Shown: piece after piece, positions 1-5,000 of the stretch
Position numbering within the stretch: the first letter of the stretch is position 1
Layout of the letters: each line of letters starts with the position of its first letter
Source: Hyphomicrobium sp.
Lineage (GTDB): Bacteria; Pseudomonadota; Alphaproteobacteria; Rhizobiales; Hyphomicrobiaceae
Length of the DNA stretch: 5,899 nt
Assembly: GCA_025927515.1 (NCBI GenBank)
Contig: JAICLG010000190.1
Location: forward strand, 1 to 5,899
Direction of reading: 5' to 3'
The notes under the pieces: generated by a model
What the model saw: only the letters and a program-made list of their open reading frames with translations
Database searches by the model: none
Told to the model about the DNA's origin: nothing
Program-made: the position numbers and the translations under genes

Positions 1-85
1 CATCCCGGCGAAGGCCGGGATCTGTCCAGGCCTGCTGTCGGGCAAACTATCCCGTGTTGGACGGATGCCCGCCTTCGCGGGCATG
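1..85. repeat. Palindromic intergenic repeat made of two tetraloop hairpins
   Basis: Two arms (1-28 and 58-85) are inverted copies of one another, matching at 23 of 28 positions. Each arm is itself a perfect hairpin: an 8-bp stem at 2-9/14-21 with loop GAAG, and an 8-bp stem at 65-72/77-84 with loop CTTC. The stem differences between the arms are paired, so base pairing is kept in both. It lies just past the thrS stop codon. Repeats of this REP/BIME-like kind are common between genes in Bradyrhizobium relatives. There is no T-run that would make it a clear intrinsic terminator, although it could end or protect the thrS transcript. The left arm starts at base 1, so the element may continue outside the window. 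Confidence 0.7.
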
Positions 86-100
86 ACGGTAAAAAGGGAG

Positions 101-2044
101 TCAGCGCAAATCCGGCGGGACGGCTTCTTCAGCGAGTGACTTCAATGCTTCGTCCAAGCCCAACACCGTCTGGTCCTGCGAGCCGAGGCGGCGCATCGAA
201 ACTTTCCGTTCTTCGGCTTCGCGCTTGCCGACGACCAGGAGCACCGGGACCTTCGCAAGGGAATGCTCGCGGACCTTGTAGTTGATCTTCTCGTTCCTGA
301 GATCGGTGTCGACGCGCAGACCCAGCGCTTTCGCCTTTTCCGCAACTTCGTTGGCGTAGTCGTTGGCGTCCGAGACGATCGGCGCGACGACGATCTGCAG
401 CGGCGCGAGCCACAACGGAAGATGTCCGGCATAGTTCTCGATCAGAATGCCGGTGAAGCGTTCGAGCGAGCCGAAGATGGCGCGGTGGATCATCACCGGC
501 GTTTTCTTCTCCGAATGCTCGTCGATGTAGAAGGCGCCGAGGCGGCCTGCGAGGTTGAAGTCGACCTGCGTCGTGCCGCACTGCCAGTCGCGGCCGATGG
601 CGTCGCGCAGGACGTATTCGAGCTTCGGACCGTAGAATGCACCCTCGCCTTCCTGTACCTCCGTCTTGATGCTGCCGTTCGAGCGCCGCTTGACCTCGTC
701 GAGGACGTCGCCCAACGCCTTCTCCGCCTTGTCCCATAGCTCATCGGCGCCGACGCGCTTCTCAGGCCGCAGCGACAGCTTGATGACGATGTCTTCGAAG
801 CCGAAGTCCTTGTAGCAGGCGAGCAGCAGATCGTTGATCTTGAGGCATTCCTCCATGATCTGATCTTCGGTGATGAAGATATGCGCGTCATCTTGCGTGA
901 AGTGGCGCACGCGCAGCATGCCGTGCAGCGCGCCTGACGGCTCGTAACGATGCACCTTACCGAATTCGGCGATGCGGATCGGCAGATCGCGATAGCTCTT
1001 CAGACCGTGCTTGTAGATCTGGATATGGCCGGGACAGTTCATCGGCTTGCAGCAGAACACGCGCTCGTCCGGAAGCACGGTCGTGAACATGTTCTCGCCG
1101 TAGTTCTCCCAATGGCCGGAAAGCTCCCAGAAGTGCTTCTCCATCATGTCGGGAGAATTCACTTCCTCATACCCCGCACGCTCCTGCTGACGGCGCATGT
1201 AGGCGATCAAGGTCTGGAAGAGCGTCCAGCCATGCGGATGCCAGAAAACCGAGCCCGGAGCCTCCTCCTGGAAATGGAAGAGATCCATCTCGCGGCCGAG
1301 CTTGCGATGATCGCGCTTCTCGGCTTCCTCAAGCTGATGCAGGTACGCCTTCAGCTCGTCTTCGGTCGCGAAGGCGGTGCCGTAGATGCGTTGCAGCTGC
1401 GGATTGTTGCTGTCGCCACGCCAATAAGCGCCTGCGAACTTCATCAGCTTGAACGCCTTGCCGATCTGACCGGTCGAGGTCATGTGCGGGCCGCGGCAGA
1501 GGTCGAGCCAATCGCCTTGCTTGTAGATCTTCAGGTCTTCGCCGGCCGGAATTGCGTCGACCAGCTCGATCTTGAAGTTCTCGCCCTTGTCGCGGAAGAA
1601 CGCCTTCGCCTTATCGCGCGACCAGAATTCTTTCGTAAACGGCGCGTTCCTGGCGATGATCTCCGCCATCTTCTTTTCGATCTTCGGAATGTCTTCCGGC
1701 TCGAACGGTTGCTGCTTGGCGAAGTCGTAGAAGAAGCCGTTCTCGATCACCGGTCCGATGGTGACCTGAGTGCCGGGCCAGAGCGACTGCACCGCCTCCG
1801 CCATGACGTGCGCGGCGTCATGCCGGATCAGCTCCAGGGCTGCAGGATCGGTGCGCGACACGAAATTGATTGAGGCGTCTTTGGTGATCGGATCGGCGAG
1901 ATCGGAGAGCACGCCGTCGAGCTGCATGGCGACGGTGCGCTTGGCGAGCGACGGCGAGATCGATTTGGCGATTTCAAGACCCGTGGTTCCCGATTGAACC
2001 TGGCGTTGTTTGCCGTCTGGGAACGTAATGGTGACGTCAGTCAT
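101..2044 (-). CDS. thrS: Threonine--tRNA ligase (threonyl-tRNA synthetase)
   Basis: Class II aminoacyl-tRNA synthetase that charges tRNA-Thr with threonine in the cytoplasm. From the chosen start it has 647 residues, the usual length for a full bacterial enzyme. Domains in order: an N-terminal TGS domain (about 1-63); an editing domain with HDAAH (His75, His79) and DLCRGPH (Cys183, His187), which removes serine mischarged onto tRNA-Thr; the catalytic core with NCPGH (Cys337), motif 2 around RYEPSG and DDAHIF (His388), and motif 3 HRAIFGSLERF (His520); and a C-terminal anticodon-binding domain (about 545-647). Cys337, His388 and His520 match the family's zinc ligands that recognise threonine. 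The frame is open 10 codons further upstream, but the ATG at 2044 is chosen because a perfect AAGGAGG lies 6 bases before it. Nothing appears missing. It is probably transcribed alone: the next minus-strand gene upstream, yidD, ends 260 bases away and a promoter lies between them. Confidence 0.98.
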   Translation of the reverse strand: MTDVTITFPDGKQRQVQSGTTGLEIAKSISPSLAKRTVAMQLDGVLSDLADPITKDASINFVSRTDPAALELIRHDAAHVMAEAVQSLWPGTQVTIGPVIENGFFYDFAKQQPFEPEDIPKIEKKMAEIIARNAPFTKEFWSRDKAKAFFRDKGENFKIELVDAIPAGEDLKIYKQGDWLDLCRGPHMTSTGQIGKAFKLMKFAGAYWRGDSNNPQLQRIYGTAFATEDELKAYLHQLEEAEKRDHRKLGREMDLFHFQEEAPGSVFWHPHGWTLFQTLIAYMRRQQERAGYEEVNSPDMMEKHFWELSGHWENYGENMFTTVLPDERVFCCKPMNCPGHIQIYKHGLKSYRDLPIRIAEFGKVHRYEPSGALHGMLRVRHFTQDDAHIFITEDQIMEECLKINDLLLACYKDFGFEDIVIKLSLRPEKRVGADELWDKAEKALGDVLDEVKRRSNGSIKTEVQEGEGAFYGPKLEYVLRDAIGRDWQCGTTQVDFNLAGRLGAFYIDEHSEKKTPVMIHRAIFGSLERFTGILIENYAGHLPLWLAPLQIVVAPIVSDANDYANEVAEKAKALGLRVDTDLRNEKINYKVREHSLAKVPVLLVVGKREAEERKVSMRRLGSQDQTVLGLDEALKSLAEEAVPPDLR

Positions 2045-2050
2045 GTCGGG

Positions 2051-2057
2051 CCTCCTT
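2051..2057 (-). promoter_or_regulatory. Shine-Dalgarno site of thrS
   Basis: On the minus strand this reads AAGGAGG, fully complementary to the anti-Shine-Dalgarno end of 16S rRNA, with 6 bases to the ATG at 2042-2044. It decides between that ATG and the longer open frame starting at 2074. Confidence 0.9.
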
Positions 2058-2065
2058 TGCTCACT

Positions 2066-2085
2066 CGCCGCCAACGGGCGCGGCG
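2066..2085 (-). promoter_or_regulatory. GC-rich hairpin in the thrS leader, possible translational operator
   Basis: The minus-strand RNA would read CGCCGC, an 8-base loop GCCCGUUG, then GCGGCG: a perfect 6-bp stem ending 8 bases before the Shine-Dalgarno site. The loop holds CGU, the anticodon of one tRNA-Thr isoacceptor. In E. coli, ThrRS represses its own mRNA by binding leader hairpins that mimic the tRNA-Thr anticodon arm. The position and loop fit such a role, but a 6-bp GC stem can arise by chance in this base composition, so the regulatory reading is inference. Confidence 0.3.
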
Positions 2086-2104
2086 TAAGACGATTTCGAC
2101 AGCG

Positions 2105-2133
2105 CTAATGGGGTGGGATGCGGCTCAAGTCAA
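2105..2133 (-). promoter_or_regulatory. Putative sigma-70-type promoter of thrS
   Basis: On the minus strand a TTGACT box (2128-2133, five of six to TTGACA) is followed after exactly 17 bases by CATTAG (2105-2110, three of six to TATAAT). Transcription would start near 2098 and give a leader of about 54 bases that includes the 2066-2085 hairpin. The -35 box and spacing are good and the -10 is weak. Confidence 0.45.
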
Positions 2134-2184
2134 GACGCCACGCGGATGTCGCGACGCGGCCGGGCCCATAAGCCCGCGTCAAAT

Positions 2185-2281
2185 CCCTCGCCTGCCCTGC
2201 GGGCATCCTCTCCCGTTCCGGGACAGGGAGCAGAACTTCTTCTCCCTAGGAAGAAGGTGCCCCGGAAAGGCGGATGAGGGG
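2185..2281. repeat. Mosaic palindromic intergenic repeat between thrS and yidD
   Basis: Three hairpins lie in a row: GCCC-TGC-GGGC (2194-2204), TCCCG-TTC-CGGGA (2211-2223), and a 7-bp stem CTTCTTC/GAAGAAG with a 7-base loop (2236-2256). They are followed by a CCCCGGAAAGG segment and GGATGAGGGG. The minus strand therefore starts CCCCTCATCCGCC and contains CACCTTCTTCC, which resembles a repeat I recall as widespread in Bradyrhizobium-type genomes. The boundaries are approximate. It lies 23 bases past the yidD stop and could act in 3'-end formation of the yidD transcript. Confidence 0.55.
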
Positions 2282-2304
2282 ACTTAATCGATGAGCACTG
2301 CGGC

Positions 2305-2580
2305 TTACCGCCAACGACCGTAACGCCAGGGATTGAAAGCATGGCGCTCGGCCCGGATGTCCGGCACTGGATCGACGCCGTGCGTGCCTCCCGGTCCGCA
2401 GCGCACGCAGCGCGACAGAGCGAGCCAAAAACCACGCCAAGCCCCGTTCAGTTCGATCGCCTGAAGGGCATACTCAGAACATGTCGGCCAATGGCGGCAC
2501 TGGCCGCCGACTAGCGGTTTGAACGTATAGCGATAGACGTGGATTGGCGCTTTCAGCGCCGCTTTGGCAATCCGGCTCAT
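2305..2580 (-). CDS. yidD: Membrane protein insertion efficiency factor YidD
   Basis: Small (91 residues) amphipathic, membrane-associated protein of the YidD/UPF0161 family, known to help YidC and Sec insert and fold inner-membrane proteins. The family signature is clear: GGQCRHWPTCSEYALQAI (about 25-42), then RCVRCGPGGTHGVDPVP (about 57-73). Cys28, Cys34 and Cys61 are at the family's usual positions, with an additional Cys58. The N-terminal 20 residues are basic and suited to a membrane-binding helix. The ATG at 2580 is the only sensible start, because an in-frame TGA lies four codons upstream; the ribosome-binding site before it (GGCGAG) is weak. In many bacteria yidD sits beside rnpA and yidC, whereas in rhizobia and relatives it is often near thrS or the Fe-S scaffold gene as here. 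A separate promoter was not identified. Confidence 0.94.
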   Translation of the reverse strand: MSRIAKAALKAPIHVYRYTFKPLVGGQCRHWPTCSEYALQAIELNGAWRGFWLALSRCVRCGPGGTHGVDPVPDIRAERHAFNPWRYGRWR

Positions 2581-2711
2581 GAACTCGCCACGTCATCCAG
2601 CTTTTGCGGACGGCTTACTCATAAGTTTAGACAAAGCTCAATCTCCGAAGCGAGCCAAGGGTTTTCGCAGAGACGGCAGTGCAAGGCAGGCCGAAACGGG
2701 CGATCGCCGCG

Positions 2712-2915
2712 TTATGGCGAAGGCGGCGTTTCAGCCGCGGGCGGCTGCGGTTGGGGCTGAGGCTGAGCGTTGGCTTTTGCCGCAGTCAAATCCTTCTGGG
2801 CCTGGGCCAACTGGGCCTTCAGGTCATCAACCTGCTTTCGAAGAGACGCGGCTGCCGCTTCTGCAGTGCTCTTGTCCTTTTCCGCGGCTGCCTTCTGCGC
2901 GTTCAGATCATCGAC
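2712..2915 (-). pseudogene. Orphaned C-terminal part of the coiled-coil gene, downstream of an in-frame TAG
   Basis: Reading on in the same frame past the TAG at 2916-2918 gives 67 sense codons and then TAA (2712-2714). The peptide starts VDDLNAQKAAAEKDKSTAEA, continues as Ala-rich coiled coil with SLRKQVDDLKAQLAQ, and ends in a Pro/Gln-rich tail (QPQPQPQPP, then AAETPPSP). It is the natural continuation of the upstream coiled coil in composition, heptad spacing and codon use, with no frameshift. There is no start codon or ribosome-binding site for separate translation, so it is probably untranslated unless the TAG is read through. A sequencing error at the TAG is the main alternative; the codon follows a run of six A on the coding strand. 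Confidence 0.7.
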
Positions 2916-2975
2916 CTATTTTTTAAGAGAGGCGACTGCGCCTTCCGCGTCGGTCCTGCCCTTTTCTATCGTAGC
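2808..2975 (-). repeat. Tandem 28-residue (84-base) coiled-coil repeat spanning the TAG stop
   Basis: Unit 1 (2892-2975) and unit 2 (2808-2891) are adjacent, gap-free, and identical at 16 of 28 residues. Both carry an AEK / AE / ASL(K/R)K / VDDL / AQ framework. The 28-residue length is four heptads, so the coiled-coil register is kept across the boundary. At position 20 unit 1 has TAG and unit 2 has CAG (Gln). Confidence 0.75.
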
Positions 2976-3503
2976 CCTCGCCTGTTCGGCTGCGACTTTC
3001 GCTTTTTCAAGATTGGCGTTGGCCTTATTTGCGGCGTCGAGCGCGGCATTCGACTTCGAGGTTTGAGCTTCGGCAGCGGCGAGCTTTGACTTGAGGCCGG
3101 CGGCGCTTGCTTCGGCAGCCGCAAGCTTCGCCTGCAGGTCTTTGACTTGCTTGCCCAGCGCCTCAGACTTTGCATCGAGTTCGGAGACTTTGCCCATTGC
3201 GGTCGAAACGTCGGCCTTGCCTTCTTCGACTTGTCGCAGCGCATCGGCTTGCGCTGTCTTCAGTCGCGCAATCTCGTCCTGTGAGGCTTTGCGGGCGTCT
3301 GCCGCATCATCGACCTGCTTTCTCAGCGAGTCCACCTCACCTCGAACTGCCGCAAGCTGCGATTCGGCCGCTGTCTTGGCCTGAAGACCATAAATGGAGA
3401 GTACGGCCAGGATCGCGATGAGCCCCCATTTGATCGCGCCCATCGGCGAATGGGCATCGCTGGCTTGTTTGGTGCCGCTGCCGCTCTCGCTATCCGCCGC
3501 CAT
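2916..3503 (-). CDS. Hypothetical membrane-anchored coiled-coil protein, apparently truncated by an in-frame TAG
   Basis: I do not recognise a named family. From the chosen start it has 195 residues: a short polar Ser/Gly-rich N terminus (1-20), one hydrophobic membrane segment (about 26-42, WGLIAILAVLSIYGLQA), then about 150 residues of Ala/Lys/Glu/Gln-rich helix with heptad-like leucines. It would be a single-pass protein whose coiled coil most likely faces the periplasm, but the orientation is inferred. The ATG at 3503 is preferred because GGAGAG lies 6 bases upstream; ATGs at 3524 and 3518 are in frame but have poorer sites. The stop is TAG inside a conserved KQV motif, and the frame continues for 67 codons, so the ancestral protein was probably about 263 residues with a Pro/Gln-rich tail. 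The 195-residue product may still be made. It lies between yidD and the Fe-S scaffold gene, genes I recall as adjacent in relatives, so it may be an insertion. Confidence 0.75.
   Translation of the reverse strand: MAADSESGSGTKQASDAHSPMGAIKWGLIAILAVLSIYGLQAKTAAESQLAAVRGEVDSLRKQVDDAADARKASQDEIARLKTAQADALRQVEEGKADVSTAMGKVSELDAKSEALGKQVKDLQAKLAAAEASAAGLKSKLAAAEAQTSKSNAALDAANKANANLEKAKVAAEQARATIEKGRTDAEGAVASLKK
3045..3128 (-). repeat. Tandem 14-residue repeat with KLAAAEA core
   Basis: Two adjacent 14-residue units (two heptads each) both begin KLAAAEA, at residues 126 and 140 of the coiled-coil protein. The first 20 coding bases of the units match at 18 positions, which suggests an internal duplication rather than composition alone. 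The second halves of the units have diverged. Confidence 0.55.
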
Positions 3504-3509
3504 CAAGAT

Positions 3510-3515
3510 CTCTCC
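3510..3515 (-). promoter_or_regulatory. Ribosome-binding site deciding the start of the coiled-coil gene
   Basis: On the minus strand this reads GGAGAG, 6 bases before the ATG at 3501-3503. It lies inside the open frame that starts at 3524, and neither upstream ATG (3524, 3518) has a comparable site. It therefore favours the shorter, 195-residue product. Confidence 0.55.
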
Positions 3516-3770
3516 CATGCTCATTCACTCGCGTCGTGCGGGTATCCTCGTACGCGCGCGTCGCCTGCACCGCCTCGCACTGCAATACTCGGAGGCGGCT
3601 CAGACTTCCACTCCACTTTTTTGGCAATTGGCGAGCCGGCCGAAGATCATGTCGAAGCCGTAATGCTAGGAAGCCGCTCTAGCGACGCAATCAATCGTCC
3701 GAGAACACCACCGGAGGCATGGGAGGGCCAGCGGTCGAACCGGCCCGGAGCAATAATTCGAGCGTAAAGG

Positions 3771-4229
3771 TTATTGCCCGGGCACGGTAGCGGCGCGCTT
3801 TGCCTCGACCTCGTCGAGGGCACTTTCAACGGCGTCGAACACAAGGAGGGTGGAGGCGTGTCGCGCTTTATAGTTGCGAACGGGCTCCAGCGCTCCAAGG
3901 TCGCTCCAGCGGCCTGTCGGCGGCGACCCCTCTTCCTTCAACATCGCGCGCATTTGCCGCCCAACGGTACGCAGTTCATCCGGCGTCGAGCCGATGATTT
4001 CCCGGGCCATGACCGAGGCCGACGCCTGCCCCAGAAGGCAGGCCTTTACCGATTGTCCGAAATCGCTGACGCGTCCGTCGCGAAGCGACAGGTCTATCGT
4101 CACCGTCGAACCGCAGAGCTTCGAATGCGCGGTCGCCCTGGCATCCGGATGATCCAGCCGCTCGGTGCGGGAGATCGCCCCAGCCAATTCCAGGATGCGG
4201 GTATTATAGATTTCGTCGAGTTCGACCAT
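3771..4229 (-). CDS. NifU/IscU-like iron-sulfur cluster scaffold protein
   Basis: 152-residue cytoplasmic protein of the NifU N-terminal / IscU fold, which holds nascent Fe-S clusters for transfer to apo-proteins. It starts VELDEIYNTRILELAG. The first cluster-ligand Cys is in LCGS (Cys39) and the second in KACLLGQAS (Cys64). At the third site, where IscU has His-Cys, this protein has RHAS (His124, Ala125), so the third Cys is absent. From memory this is usual for the alphaproteobacterial branch annotated as iron-sulfur cluster assembly scaffold, which may act as a carrier or in a different role; a classical IscU function is not assured. The open frame extends to a TTG at 4274, but the ATG at 4229 fits the family N terminus and has AGG 5 bases upstream. 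It is divergent from folE and shares a short promoter region with it. Confidence 0.85.
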   Translation of the reverse strand: MVELDEIYNTRILELAGAISRTERLDHPDARATAHSKLCGSTVTIDLSLRDGRVSDFGQSVKACLLGQASASVMAREIIGSTPDELRTVGRQMRAMLKEEGSPPTGRWSDLGALEPVRNYKARHASTLLVFDAVESALDEVEAKRAATVPGQ

Positions 4230-4282
4230 AAAGCCTGATTTGTCCCGAGCGCCGATAGTCGTCGAACCGGCCAAAGCATCGT

Positions 4283-4307
4283 AGTATATAGCGTGTTCCT
4301 ATATAAG
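4283..4307. promoter_or_regulatory. Divergent promoter region with a perfect 21-base dyad
   Basis: The A/T-rich island between the scaffold gene and folE contains TATATAG (4285-4291), a 7-base spacer, and CTATATA (4299-4305), a perfect inverted repeat. On the minus strand TATACT (4283-4288) is a good -10 candidate for the scaffold gene, giving a leader of about 47 bases. On the plus strand TATAAG (4302-4307) is a -10 candidate for folE, giving a leader of about 50 bases. No convincing -35 box was found on either side, which would suit a factor-dependent promoter. The dyad could be an operator or simply the two A/T-rich -10 elements facing each other. Confidence 0.4.
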
Positions 4308-4328
4308 GCGTGCCCGTCCGGAATGCGA

Positions 4329-4363
4329 GGCTCGGCACATATCCCGCAAGGCTACTGGAGCCA
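4329..4363 (+). promoter_or_regulatory. folE leader with alternative hairpins over the ribosome-binding site, possible riboswitch
   Basis: GGCTC (4329-4333) can pair with GAGCC (4358-4362). A competing hairpin pairs GGCT (4350-4353) with AGCC (4359-4362). Both involve the folE Shine-Dalgarno GGAG (4357-4360), so they exclude each other. Between the arms CC-GCAA-GG (4344-4351) can form a small GNRA-capped stem. A folate-sensing class (the folE motif, or THF-II riboswitch) has been described directly upstream of folE in alphaproteobacteria. Position and size are compatible, but I could not compare with its consensus. Confidence 0.35.
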
Positions 4364-4975
4364 ATGACAAATCTTCCACTCTCACCAAATATCGCCACGC
4401 TTTTGCCGCGCCGCCCGTCGCGCACGGAAGCCGAGGAAGCGGTTCGCACTCTGATCGCCTGGAGTGGCGACAATCCGGCGCGCCCCGGACTTGAGAAAAC
4501 ACCGCAGCGAGTTGCTGATGCCTTCGGTGAGTATTTCGTGGGCTACGGGCAGGATGCGCTCGCAGAACTTGCCGGGGGCTTCGAGGAGCCGTCCGGCTAC
4601 AGCGATATGGTGCTCTTGAAAGATATCTCGTTCGAGAGCCACTGCGAGCATCATATCGCGCCGTTCTTCGGCACCGCGCATGTCGCTTATATGCCATCGA
4701 CGCGGGTCGCCGGGCTATCAAGAATAGCGCGTGTCGTCGACATTTTTGCTCGTCGCCTGCAAACGCAAGAGGCATTGACCAGCCAGATCGCGGCCGCCAT
4801 CGAGGAAGGCCTGCAAGCGAAGGGCGTCGCCGTCATGATGAGTGCGCGACATCACTGCATGGCGGCGCGCAGCGTGCATCAAACACGGGTCGCAACGGTG
4901 ACGTTTCGCTTTCTGGGCGAGTTCGAGCGCGATGCAGCGCTGCGCGACCGTTTCATGGCTGCCGTCCGCGGGTAG
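4364..4975 (+). CDS. folE: GTP cyclohydrolase I (FolE, type I)
   Basis: Converts GTP to 7,8-dihydroneopterin triphosphate, the first step of folate and pterin synthesis, as a zinc-dependent toroidal oligomer in the cytoplasm. It has 203 residues, a normal length. Both family signatures are present: MVLLKDISFESHCEHH (82-97) and ARRLQTQEALT (129-139). Zinc ligands are Cys94, His97 and Cys165 (RHHCM). Two deviations from the E. coli enzyme are seen: GLSR-IAR (117-123) has Arg120 where E. coli has a triphosphate-binding Lys, and AARSV (167-171) has Ser170 in the usually conserved RG(I/V) motif. The ATG at 4364 is chosen because GGAG lies just upstream; the GTG at 4310 overlaps the predicted -10 element. 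hisI follows 25 bases downstream, so the two are probably one transcript. The leader may fold over the ribosome-binding site. Confidence 0.95.
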   Translation: MTNLPLSPNIATLLPRRPSRTEAEEAVRTLIAWSGDNPARPGLEKTPQRVADAFGEYFVGYGQDALAELAGGFEEPSGYSDMVLLKDISFESHCEHHIAPFFGTAHVAYMPSTRVAGLSRIARVVDIFARRLQTQEALTSQIAAAIEEGLQAKGVAVMMSARHHCMAARSVHQTRVATVTFRFLGEFERDAALRDRFMAAVRG

Positions 4976-5000
4976 CTTCCTGCTTTAAACCGGAAAGATC

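Noticed and set aside
950..1873. 307-codon open frame on the plus strand
   Set aside because: It lies entirely antisense to thrS, has no ribosome-binding site and no recognisable motif. Long antisense frames are expected in GC-rich coding DNA.
2130..2440. Minus-strand open frames overlapping the yidD 3' end
   Set aside because: They run through the palindromic repeat and overlap the clear YidD frame; no ribosome-binding site or family motif.
2564..3089. Overlapping plus-strand open frames (2564-2926, 2679-3089)
   Set aside because: They are antisense to the coiled-coil frame and its tail; the amino-acid content (Ser/Arg/Phe/Cys-rich) is typical of a shadow frame.
3734..3754. GC-rich stem past the scaffold gene stop as terminator
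   Set aside because: The stem has a 3-base bulge and is not followed by a T-run on the minus strand.
3734..4272. 12-base direct repeat GTCGAACCGGCC at 3734-3745 and 4261-4272 flanking the scaffold gene
   Set aside because: One such pair is about what chance predicts in a window of this length, and there is no transposase or other sign of mobility between the copies.
4310..4363. GTG at 4310 as the folE start
   Set aside because: It overlaps the predicted promoter and lacks a properly spaced ribosome-binding site; the extra 18 residues are not typical of FolE.
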